A DNA stretch of 64,000 bases from Lachancea kluyveri NRRL Y-12651. Its lineage: Eukaryota; Ascomycota; Saccharomycetes; Saccharomycetales; Saccharomycetaceae. Positions within the stretch are counted from its first letter, which is position 1. Every line of letters starts with the position of its first letter. Positions 51,783-61,006 of this stretch are shown in pieces. A program made the position numbers and the translations under genes. Location of the stretch: positions 300,501-364,500 of the forward strand of contig CM000687.1 in the NCBI GenBank assembly GCA_000149225.2, given 5' to 3'. Under the pieces are notes generated by a model. That model did not search any database, was not told the DNA's origin, and saw only the letters and a program-made list of their open reading frames with translations.

Positions 51783-52913
51783 CTCGGTTAAGCCAGATGG
51801 CTTGACTTAGGGTTTCAATACTTGTTTCACTCAAGTTTACACTTTGTGAAACAACAGGTAGAAATTGGGGATGCAAGACTGTTGGTATAAGCTCATGATA
51901 GGAAATAGATACCTATACCAATTTCGAGTTTATTTCTATTTTTATCCTTTTCTTTATTTTGAATTTTCTGGATACCAGAAATGCCCAGTAAACTCCTAAT
52001 CATGTAAATTTGTACCCGAAAACACATTCTATTCAATAATATGAGTGTGGGGATATTTAAAAAGAAGCCACAACAAAAAGCCCATTTTTGATATTTCCAA
52101 AAACTTAAAAACTTGTTGCGATTGTTCTGTAGGGATTAATGGTGATTGGCTGTAACAGGGAAAGATCCAATACATGAGATGAAGAGGCAGCTATATTTTT
52201 GTAGGTATACACAGAAACTAATTTTATTTTTATATGACATGCGTATTTCGTTCAATTTTTCGCTCAACAGGCAAATTCAAAAGTGACTATGCTATGAATA
52301 TTGGGACATGATGCTCAGGAGGAAAGTAAATCGTCTAAAAAGGCTCTTCTAGTCTTAAGGTACTGAAAAAAAAGTGAGCTTTGTAGTACACTTTGCGACG
52401 TAGAGAGTTAGGAGTTTCTTGAATATGTCTCTGTGTTTATGTGCATTTCCGTAGTTTTGTCTGGTGGGAACTGAGCAAGAGAGACGGAGCAAATTGATGC
52501 AGTGCTCAAGATACCGACCGTTATGTGTCAGGTAAATATCAAGCTTGCATCAATCAGAATGGGTTCCCGCAGCTGGGTCCCGTGCTGCCAGTCAAATTGG
52601 CATCCAGCTGTTGTCACCGTGGATGATACGAAGCAACACTGGCTCAATTACGACAAAAGAAGTAGAACGGTAGGCCACGAGGCATGGAAACAAGCCTATT
52701 TCAGCGTGGTGGTACTGCTAGTTCCGGTGTTTCATGTGTTCTTTATCTCTTTTCTTAATGAATAATCGTGCGGGCAGTACTTAGGAAGTCGTATTGTACG
52801 CCATAGCAGGGAAGCTTTTGAAGGGTTCATTTTCCAAATTCCGTGATCCCAAGAATCTTCAATTTAGCAATACTCACGTACTACAGTACGCAACAGCTAG
52901 ACATCCTTTAGTA
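51783..52913. other. Spacer upstream of the Lon gene
   Basis: 1.13 kb. An 80-codon ORF starting at 52523 with a hydrophobic C-terminus, and an open frame from 52785 continuous with the Lon coding sequence but without an ATG before 52914, are described in the findings. No tRNA or LTR seen. Confidence 0.5.
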
Positions 52914-55900
52914 ATGGGTATTTTTACGAAAACAGAAGATAATGCAGCAGAGGAATTTATATTCCCGTGCTTGACTTTGAATAATGCTCCTACTGTGGTT
53001 CCTTTACCAGGAGTGCTCTACAAAATTACTTTTACCAAGGAAAATGCAGTCTCCTTACTTAGGGAATTCAAAAATTGTGCACAGTTTCAAGATAATTCTT
53101 TATTAAATGGGATTATGGGCTCTAGTGAAACCTCTTCAATCACTGAGTCCGTTTGCAAATCCACACAGATGTTCAAATCAAAACATGACCCTGAAGATGA
53201 CAACCCCGCTTCAATCTATATCTGTTTGATACCTTTTGAAAGTGCAGACCATTCAGCCGGATCTATCTCTAAAATAACAGGTGTTCTAATCGAGAGTAAG
53301 TTTGTAACAATCTCTTTCAAGGCCTTAAGAAGAGCCAAAGTTAAGAAACCTATTTTGAATACGAAAGACGAATTGTTCGCCAGTGAAGTAGAAATTGCTG
53401 ATGATTCTAAGCAAATTAGGAAATGGAGTAAAGAGCAACTTCACGAGGCAGTTGTGAATTTTATCAGGCTATTTGATGAGGTAGATCAAAAGATTACTGC
53501 TTTTAAAAGCCAGTATAGCAGGTCTACAAAACGTATTGCAAGCGAGTCGAGCCACTTATTGTTACTCTCACCCTTATCCAATACCCTTTTTTTCCAATTT
53601 AATAAGGCTCAATTCCGGGAGTCGTGGAAAATTCTTAAATCATTCCTAGGTGGATTTCGGAACGTTTCGATCAACCCCGAAGTGTGCACGGAGGTCGTGG
53701 CAATGATGGATTTAGTTGTCGCCATTTTACCACTACCTTTGTCACAAAAGTCGATGTTTTTATCCTTGCAAGATTTAGTTACGCGTGGCCGGAAATTTAA
53801 ACAAAGCTTAGATGAATTCAGAGAGATATTTGACAAGCTGTATGAATCAACGGAATATGTTGAAAAGTATTTCTCTCAAGCATCGGATTTAGAAAAATCA
53901 AGACTAATCGCTAACCAGCTGAAATCATTAAGATTTTACATTGATGACATTAAAAGGTCCAATTCAAGTAGAAACGTGGTCCGTTCGCGCCATGAAGCTG
54001 GCGCCGGTCAACTTACCAATATCAAAAAGCCATCAAACTTTGCAGAGGAGGAAGATGAAACTGAGGAGGGTGAAAGTGAACTCGAAGTTTTGAAAAAATT
54101 TGTTGACGGGTTGCAGTCAAACGGTGTACATCCAGATGGGGTGAAAATGATGAAAAAAGATTTTAAAAGGTTTATGAAAATGACCCCTCAGAATTCTGAA
54201 TACCAAGTGTTAAGAAATTACTTTGACATTGTGATGGACATACCCTTCGGGCATATTTTTAACAAGAACGTCCAAGGTATCGATTTATCACTAGCACAAA
54301 AAGAACTGAATGAAGGCCATTACGGACTCTTTAATGTCAAAAAAAGGCTAATGGAATATCTTTGCGTTTTAAAGTTGAACGAAAAAATCCAAGAAGATAA
54401 GAAGGTAACACAGTTGGAAAGTTTTGTTAAAGAAGACGCCAGTGCCAAAACTGGCAATCACCATGGGTTGGGCGAGGAGAAACCTACTCCCGTTTCCCCA
54501 CGTGGTTCTTCGCCCAAATCTCCGATATTGCTGTTGGTCGGACCGCCAGGTGTCGGGAAGACTTCGATTGCTAAATCCATAGCAGATGTGTTGGGCAGAA
54601 GTTTCCAAAGGATTTCCCTTGGCGGGGTACATAATGAAGCTGAGATTAGAGGACACAGGAGGACTTATGTCGGCTCAATGTCGGGCCTATTGATCAATGC
54701 GCTGCGCAAGAGTGGGTGTATGAACCCGTTGATTTTGTTGGATGAGGTAGACAAGGTTTTGAATAGCTCTGGCGCTGGCGGCGGACACGGAAATAAGCTC
54801 AACGGCGACCCGGGTGCAGCACTTTTGGAAGTGCTAGATCCTGAGCAGAACCACACTTTCATGGATCACTACGTTGGGTTCCCTGTCGACTTATCTCAAG
54901 TTTTATTTTTCTGCACCGCCAACGATCTGTCAGGAATTACCGAGCCATTGTTAGATCGGATGGAGGTAGTTGAAATTCCGGGATACATGCCAGAGGAGAA
55001 AATCAAGATTGGCAGCCAGTATCTATTACCCAAGCAGATCGGTTTGAACGGTTTGGACAAAATTGGAATCCATGTCACATTGAGTGACGAAGCATGGAGA
55101 ACCCTTGTGTTAGAATACACCAGAGAGCCCGGTGTGCGTAACTTGGAAAGAAACTTAGCCTCAATTGTCAGGGGCAAAGTGGTGGAATACATAAATGGCG
55201 AGAACAACAAGGAACAAGCCAATTGCGTTAATAGCGAACAGTTGTTCAAGTACCTAGGGTTGCCCCTACACCCAATCTCTAGGGAGTTAACTGAGCCGAT
55301 CAAGTTTTCCGAAAAATACGGCATTGTGAATGGTCTTTCTTACAACTCCGATGGCACCGGCAGCGTACTTGTATTCGAGGTCATAAAAACCGGCAACAAC
55401 GCTGGTGCCAACGGCCCAACGATCACAACCACCGGCAACCTAGGAACAGTATTGAACGAGTCGATTGACATCGCCTGCAGCTTTGTAAAGTCCATTCTTA
55501 CAAGAGGAATCATCCGAGGCATCGACGAAGCGCTTATGAAGGAGTTTGCATCGTCTGATTACCATCTACACGTACCAATGGGTGCCATTTCCAAGGACGG
55601 GCCTAGCGCTGGTGTCGCTATCTCCCTAGCCTTACTTTCTCTAGCCATCAAAAGGCCCGTCGATCCGCGCATCTGCATGACAGGAGAAATCACCTTGAGA
55701 GGCAAAGTCTTACCTATTGGTGGTGTCAAAGAAAAATTACTGGGTGCCCAGATGTATGGGATGAAAAAGGTACTTTTGCCTAAAGCAAACAGGAGAGACC
55801 TTCTCAAGACACTAGCCGAGACGGACGAAAACCAAGACACAGCCCGTTACTACGACGTTTTGGACGATCCGAACCATCCTGAGATATCGCTTGTTCAGGA

Positions 55901-56039
55901 CAAGACAGGTTTGCAAGTATGCTATGCCAATGACTTCTATGATGTCGTGGAACATATCTGGCCAGATCAGGCTCTTGTAAACGTGGACTACGTTGCTACA
56001 CACCACCGTAGAAACACACGTAGCACGGCATCGTTGTAA
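52914..56039 (+). CDS. Lon-family ATP-dependent protease, peroxisomal (Lon2/Pln) type
   Basis: 1041 aa from the first ATG at 52914. N-terminal Lon substrate domain (FPCLTLNNAPTVVPLPGVLY), a long helical region with an acidic insert near residues 378-392, an AAA+ domain with Walker A GPPGVGKT at 543-550 and Walker B LILLDEVDK, and the protease domain with catalytic S898 (DGPSAG) and K941 (GGVKEK). The block LGGVHNEAEIRGHRRTYVGS is the form seen in peroxisomal Lon, not in mitochondrial Pim1 (VGGMTDVAEIKGHRRTYIG), and no presequence is visible. Peroxisomal Lon degrades misfolded matrix proteins. The C-terminus ends ASL, which is not a canonical PTS1 ([SAC][KRH][LM]). S. cerevisiae has only Pim1. 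Confidence 0.88.
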   Translation: MGIFTKTEDNAAEEFIFPCLTLNNAPTVVPLPGVLYKITFTKENAVSLLREFKNCAQFQDNSLLNGIMGSSETSSITESVCKSTQMFKSKHDPEDDNPASIYICLIPFESADHSAGSISKITGVLIESKFVTISFKALRRAKVKKPILNTKDELFASEVEIADDSKQIRKWSKEQLHEAVVNFIRLFDEVDQKITAFKSQYSRSTKRIASESSHLLLLSPLSNTLFFQFNKAQFRESWKILKSFLGGFRNVSINPEVCTEVVAMMDLVVAILPLPLSQKSMFLSLQDLVTRGRKFKQSLDEFREIFDKLYESTEYVEKYFSQASDLEKSRLIANQLKSLRFYIDDIKRSNSSRNVVRSRHEAGAGQLTNIKKPSNFAEEEDETEEGESELEVLKKFVDGLQSNGVHPDGVKMMKKDFKRFMKMTPQNSEYQVLRNYFDIVMDIPFGHIFNKNVQGIDLSLAQKELNEGHYGLFNVKKRLMEYLCVLKLNEKIQEDKKVTQLESFVKEDASAKTGNHHGLGEEKPTPVSPRGSSPKSPILLLVGPPGVGKTSIAKSIADVLGRSFQRISLGGVHNEAEIRGHRRTYVGSMSGLLINALRKSGCMNPLILLDEVDKVLNSSGAGGGHGNKLNGDPGAALLEVLDPEQNHTFMDHYVGFPVDLSQVLFFCTANDLSGITEPLLDRMEVVEIPGYMPEEKIKIGSQYLLPKQIGLNGLDKIGIHVTLSDEAWRTLVLEYTREPGVRNLERNLASIVRGKVVEYINGENNKEQANCVNSEQLFKYLGLPLHPISRELTEPIKFSEKYGIVNGLSYNSDGTGSVLVFEVIKTGNNAGANGPTITTTGNLGTVLNESIDIACSFVKSILTRGIIRGIDEALMKEFASSDYHLHVPMGAISKDGPSAGVAISLALLSLAIKRPVDPRICMTGEITLRGKVLPIGGVKEKLLGAQMYGMKKVLLPKANRRDLLKTLAETDENQDTARYYDVLDDPNHPEISLVQDKTGLQVCYANDFYDVVEHIWPDQALVNVDYVATHHRRNTRSTASL

Positions 56040-56454
56040 TTATGTAAACCTGCTATGTATCTAACTATCGACATCCTCCATTGTTACGCGTCCCACGCGC
56101 GATTTCTCGAGACTCGAATCGATCATCTTGTACGCGCGAACTAAAATTTTTCTTGGAGGAACTGAGCTTCTTTTAATAGCGTAATTTTGAATCGGCATAG
56201 CCATCTCCGAGTGTAAGTCTTGAATTCACTTTTTGCAAAGGAACCTGACAACGTGCCAAGAGCCAAGACTGAAAGCTCTCTTTCGACTATTCTGAAACTA
56301 GAAGAAAGAAAATAAAAAAAATTGCGCAGGAGGCTCTAGATTAGCATCAACAAACAGCCAACCGTTTTTTTTTTCCAAAGCGTGGATAACTTTTTCTTTC
56401 TGATCTTAGCAAGCAGCAAACAGGTCTCCTTCCCATAGAATAACTGTGATAGAA
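56040..56454. other. Spacer between Lon and the FLC gene
   Basis: 415 bp with an ACGCGT at 56086-56091, clustered CGCG dinucleotides up to 56140, then A-rich and T-rich promoter tracts near 56310-56375. No gene. Confidence 0.5.
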
Positions 56455-58854
56455 ATGAGAAACGTATATTTGAGAATATGGGTTATGCTCGTCATGCTGT
56501 TTCATACAGCTGTAGCTAAGCGAAAGCTGTCCGCTACCTCCTTGGTCACTTGTATGGAGGGCTCGCAGCTAGCGGCCAACAGTTTTGATGTCGTTTTCAA
56601 TCCAGACGATAGATCATTGCATTACACCTTAGATATGACTACAGAGATCAGTGGGTATGTTACTGCGTATGCAGAAGTCTATGCGTATGGCTTTAAGATC
56701 ATCACTAAGAGTATCGATTTGTGTTCGTTGAACTGGAAACAGTTCTGCCCTGTCTATCCGGGTGATATCCAGGTCAACTCTATCGAGTACATTTCTGAAG
56801 AGTACACCAAACAAATTCCAGGTATAGCCTACCAGGTGCCCGATATCGACGCCTACGTAAAGATCACTGTTTTCAACAACAACACTCAACAAATGGCGTG
56901 TATCCAGGCATTTTTCTCCAACGGTAAGACCGTTTCGCAAGTCGGTGTGAAATGGGCCACGGCCGTGATTGCGGGCATCGGTCTGCTGGTATCTGCTGTG
57001 CTGTCTACCTTTGGTAACTCCAACGCAGCCTCTCACATTGCTGCAAACACTATGTCTCTTTTCCTTTACTTCCAGTCGGTCGTTGTTGTCTCAATGGAAC
57101 ATGTGCACCAAGTGCCACCCATTGCTGCTGCTTGGTCTGAGAATTTGATTTGGTCAATGGGCCTTATTAGGGTCTCCTTTATGCAAAAAATTTTTCGGTG
57201 GTACGTTCAATCCACCGGCGGCACTCCGACGTTGTACCTGACTTCAACAACTATCTCGGTTCTGGCTCAGAGAAGTTGGGATTATCTGACAAGTACTCAG
57301 CTTTATAGACGTGCAGAAGAAGTCCTGTACGGTAACTCGAATGTTTTGATCTTTAGAGGCATTAAAAGGCTGGCCTACAGGGTTCACATTGAAAACACTT
57401 CTGTTGTTTGTACCGGCTTTACGTTTTTTGTTTTGTGTGGTTATGTCCTTGCAGGTTTTATTATCTTTTCCAAGTATGCGATCGAGCTTTGCATTAGAGT
57501 TGGCTGGATGAAAAACTCCAGGTTCATCGATTTTAGGAAAAACTGGAGGATCATCTTGAAGGGTTCCTTGTTGAGGTACATTTATATCGGTTTCACCCAA
57601 CTAACCATCTTATGCTTTTGGGAATTTGTTCAGAATGACTCACCCGCAGTTATCGTGCTAGCGGTTCTATTCTTGCTATTGTCATTAGGTATCATGTTAT
57701 GGGCTGCCTATAGGACTATCACTTTTGCCAGATCTTCTATCCAACTTCACAACAACCCTGCTGCTCTCCTTTATGGTGATCAAACTGTCTTGAACAAGTA
57801 CGGTTTTTTTTACACGATGTACAATGCCACACATTATTGGTGGAGTTGCGTGATGCTAACCTACATCTTGTTGAAGTCCATCTTTATCTCTTTTGCCCAA
57901 GCCTCTGGTAAGACTCAAGCTTTGGCTATTTTTATTATCGACTTGGCCTACTTTGGTATCCTGATCTATTATCAACCCTATTTGGATCGTGCAACCAATA
58001 TTTTGAACATTCTCATAACTACTGTTACCTTGGTGAATTCTTTCTTGTTCATGTTCTTCTCCGATCTGTTTGGCCAGCCAGGCTCCGTTTCTTCCATCAT
58101 GGGCTGGATTTTCTTTATCTTGAACGCTGCTTTCTCGTTGATTCTGTTGATTTTGATTTTGGTTTATGTTGGTCTGGTAGTTTTCTCCAAAAACCCAGAT
58201 TTGAGATTCAAACCAGCCAAAGATGACAGGACCTCATTCCAAAGAAACTCTGCGAATGTTGGTACCATTAATCAATCTGTTGCTGCCGAATTGTTGGCCC
58301 TGGGGAACACTGCCAAGGATCACAAAGATAATTGGGAAGATGAGCTCTATAACCAAAAGCAAAATCCTGGAGATCAAAGCGAATCTGGAATTGAGTATTC
58401 TGATGAAAAATTAGCAACTGCTCCTTCTTCTAACCGTGAGCATACAGATGAAAATGGGAAGCTGACGCTTGCGGAAAAGTTGAAAAGCAAATTATTGAAA
58501 CGTAACAAATCTACGTCGTCCAAAGAGAAACTGGAAGACGATCATGTTCCAGATTTAGGTCCAGAATATCCTATAACTTCTCTATCCCGCGACCCTTCGA
58601 CAAGATCTGCATCGCCAATAAGAAAGGTGTATCCAGGTGTTCATAAAAGACAAGAGTCCGAATCTAAGAATGGCCTCATGAACTCTTTTGATGATGAGGA
58701 ACAGATTTTTTCCACTTCAGAAGCCCCTAACACTTCTGGCCATTTCACAAGTGAAGCCAAAAGGGACGAAAGTTTGGACTCTGTAGCTCCTAATGCAACA
58801 TCTTCCACGGATCTGTTTACTCACAACAACAATTCCTACTATGGTAGATTATGA
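56455..58854 (+). CDS. FLC1: Flc1/Flc3-type flavin carrier, TRP-like membrane protein
   Basis: 799 aa from the ATG at 56455 (Flc1 793 aa, Flc3 802 aa). A signal peptide (MRNVYLRIWVMLVMLFHTAVA, hydrophobic core then AVA cleavage site) precedes the lumenal ML-like lipid-binding domain (about 25-165, with four conserved Cys). About nine membrane spans of the TRP/Pkd2 fold follow (about 175-590). A cytosolic Ser-rich tail is at about 600-799. FLC proteins sit in the ER and are linked to FAD transport, calcium homeostasis and cell-wall integrity. The neighbours YGL138C and SEC27 to the right and FMP40 to the left show it is the ancestor of FLC1 (YPL221W) and FLC3 (YGL139W). The frame opens three codons upstream with GTG only. 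Confidence 0.93.
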   Translation: MRNVYLRIWVMLVMLFHTAVAKRKLSATSLVTCMEGSQLAANSFDVVFNPDDRSLHYTLDMTTEISGYVTAYAEVYAYGFKIITKSIDLCSLNWKQFCPVYPGDIQVNSIEYISEEYTKQIPGIAYQVPDIDAYVKITVFNNNTQQMACIQAFFSNGKTVSQVGVKWATAVIAGIGLLVSAVLSTFGNSNAASHIAANTMSLFLYFQSVVVVSMEHVHQVPPIAAAWSENLIWSMGLIRVSFMQKIFRWYVQSTGGTPTLYLTSTTISVLAQRSWDYLTSTQLYRRAEEVLYGNSNVLIFRGIKRLAYRVHIENTSVVCTGFTFFVLCGYVLAGFIIFSKYAIELCIRVGWMKNSRFIDFRKNWRIILKGSLLRYIYIGFTQLTILCFWEFVQNDSPAVIVLAVLFLLLSLGIMLWAAYRTITFARSSIQLHNNPAALLYGDQTVLNKYGFFYTMYNATHYWWSCVMLTYILLKSIFISFAQASGKTQALAIFIIDLAYFGILIYYQPYLDRATNILNILITTVTLVNSFLFMFFSDLFGQPGSVSSIMGWIFFILNAAFSLILLILILVYVGLVVFSKNPDLRFKPAKDDRTSFQRNSANVGTINQSVAAELLALGNTAKDHKDNWEDELYNQKQNPGDQSESGIEYSDEKLATAPSSNREHTDENGKLTLAEKLKSKLLKRNKSTSSKEKLEDDHVPDLGPEYPITSLSRDPSTRSASPIRKVYPGVHKRQESESKNGLMNSFDDEEQIFSTSEAPNTSGHFTSEAKRDESLDSVAPNATSSTDLFTHNNNSYYGRL

Positions 58855-59010
58855 TTACGAAAAAGGGCTAAGTAAAAGACAAGAAACAAAGGACACCTCC
58901 ACTCTCATACAAGACAATTTAGCTTTTCTCCCCTTCGATCTACTTTAGTATTGTAGATTTGTGTATTATGATTTAGATATTTCCCCTTATTAATGTGTTT
59001 TTTTTTTTTA

Positions 59011-60642
59011 CTATAAAGTTTGTTTGGTACTTTCTGAATAAACAAAGTTCTCATTTGTGATGTTCAAATGATCCCACTCCGGTTTTAACTCTTCTATTTT
59101 ACTCTCAAACGCATCAGATCCGGATAGAAATAGTGCTCTATCATTAAAACTAAATTTCTTCCAAAGTTTGTACTTTGAATTCTTCCAACTATGCAAAGCT
59201 TTGCTTACTCGAATGCTCACTTTGTTCCGAATGTTTTGCTTACAATTGCTGTCGTGTTCCAAGGTGCACGGTACGAAACTCGCTGTACTTGGAAGATTAA
59301 ACAATGCTGTAATTTGGTTCAAGGTCTTATCCACAATTGACCTTATTTTGCTAATATCACCTTGAGTAAAATGGTAATCCTCCATAACTTCGATTTCTGA
59401 ATACCAGAGGCTTTTTCCAACTTTATTACTGTCGAAGAGGGTTGACAAGCCGTCTGTGAATTGCTCTTTCCAAGATTTATTCCAGTCATTTAGCGAGGAA
59501 CTGTTGAAGGAAGTAGAGTGAAGTGTAGTGAAATTCGAGTCTGACGGACTCGAATTGGGTGTATACAAATAAGGGATTATTTTATTCATATCCAGTTTGA
59601 AGATTTTTTTTAGTATAGGGATCTTACTGTTTTCCTTGTACTCAGTCCAGTGATTGAGGTAATTATCTGAGATTAACGGTTGTAAAGGAACGCTATTTCT
59701 CCTGTGACATGCATTCATACATTGTGATTGTGATACTGAATTTTCAAATTGAAGGTTATTATTCATAGTATTTAGTATATCTCTCTTCTTTACATCCGAG
59801 AGGTCACAGTAAAAGATGCCACCGACCCAACTGTTGGGGAAGTAAATAGACACGTTTCTATTCACGTATTTTTTTCTTCTAGCAATCTTGAAACAGTTGA
59901 AATTCTTGATATCTTTAATCGCTAGTTGTTTGAGTGTCTCGGCTTCTGCTTGAACTGTGGAATTCTTGAACATACTGCGTATTTTCGCCATGGTCGAAGG
60001 AGGATGGGGTCTGTTAAGGGGATAATTAGTACCGCCATAGAAGCATATTGGCTTGTTCCACTCTATGTCAATATCAAACGACTCTTCCGTTTCCCATTGG
60101 ACCTTTCCTTGATGACAATAGCTCATCTTCAACTGATTGCTAACTTTGAAAAATCTATGATAGAAATGATAAGTTCTGTGTAGTTTGAAGCCACTGTATA
60201 TTTTTTTATTAAATTTAGCTACTGAAGATGGTAGTACTATTCCAGTGAACTGTTCAAATAATCTTCTATAGCTGGCATCGTTACTATTATAGTTTAGAGA
60301 ACATATTTTGTCTTGTGGTTCCAAAATAAAATTTAAAGGTTGCACTTCGGCTTGAATACATTTACTCTGCTCACCTACAGAGGAGACAGGATGTGCTGAT
60401 ACATTTGGTAAAATATGAGGCTGGAATAACTGTATTAAAACTATCAGCTTGAAGAAAGGACGGAATTTAGAGTTTCTCAACATTCCTTTTCTTTGCTTGT
60501 TGCCACACGAACCCAATTGAACATTAGTGATCCTCTTGTATAGGCTCAATGCCCGACAATTAAAAATTTCTGAAGGGAACCTCAGACTGAACACACTAAA
60601 TAACTTCATTATTGTTGTCATGATAACAATAAAATATCTCAT
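59011..60642 (-). CDS. YGL138C-position protein, predicted secretory glycoprotein of unknown function
   Basis: 543 aa from the ATG at 60642. A second in-frame ATG at 60483 gives 490 aa beginning with a good signal peptide (MLRNSKFRPFFKLIVLIQLF, then a VSA-type cleavage site), so the shorter form may be the functional one. The mature part has several scattered cysteines and many N-glycosylation sequons (for example NVS, NSS, NFT, NKS), pointing to the secretory pathway. I do not recognise a domain. In S. cerevisiae the uncharacterised YGL138C (345 aa) lies between FLC3 and SEC27 on the opposite strand, the same arrangement as here; I cannot confirm homology by sequence. Convergent with the FLC gene. 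Confidence 0.7.
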   Translation of the reverse strand: MRYFIVIMTTIMKLFSVFSLRFPSEIFNCRALSLYKRITNVQLGSCGNKQRKGMLRNSKFRPFFKLIVLIQLFQPHILPNVSAHPVSSVGEQSKCIQAEVQPLNFILEPQDKICSLNYNSNDASYRRLFEQFTGIVLPSSVAKFNKKIYSGFKLHRTYHFYHRFFKVSNQLKMSYCHQGKVQWETEESFDIDIEWNKPICFYGGTNYPLNRPHPPSTMAKIRSMFKNSTVQAEAETLKQLAIKDIKNFNCFKIARRKKYVNRNVSIYFPNSWVGGIFYCDLSDVKKRDILNTMNNNLQFENSVSQSQCMNACHRRNSVPLQPLISDNYLNHWTEYKENSKIPILKKIFKLDMNKIIPYLYTPNSSPSDSNFTTLHSTSFNSSSLNDWNKSWKEQFTDGLSTLFDSNKVGKSLWYSEIEVMEDYHFTQGDISKIRSIVDKTLNQITALFNLPSTASFVPCTLEHDSNCKQNIRNKVSIRVSKALHSWKNSKYKLWKKFSFNDRALFLSGSDAFESKIEELKPEWDHLNITNENFVYSESTKQTL

Positions 60643-61006
60643 TGCCACTTGAACGGTCAGTTAGCACTTTTTTTTTTTCTTTAGCTATTTCTCTTCACGA
60701 AAAACTACAGGAATACTAAAAAAAGAAGGTTTAACATTAGATTAGTTTGGATATGCCGACTATTAACTACATACTTCGTTCTCGTTGTTCTCTGACACAA
60801 AGTGATAAATAAATATTATTAAGCGGTGACATCTGATCTGACACGCGTAACGTAATGTGAAGCCAGCCCTCGTAAAGATATGTCCCCCCTCGGAGCTCTG
60901 CGAAGTCGTCCTCGAAAAAATTTAAGACCTTGGAAAAGGGAAACTTGAGGACAACACAGTGTTTTTGGTTAAGCTACTATAACAAAAACAAACGAAATCC
61001 AGAGAA
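60643..61006. other. Divergent promoter of SEC27
   Basis: 364 bp with a T tract at 60668-60679, an ACGCGT at about 60843-60848, and A-rich leader before the SEC27 ATG. No gene. Confidence 0.5.
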
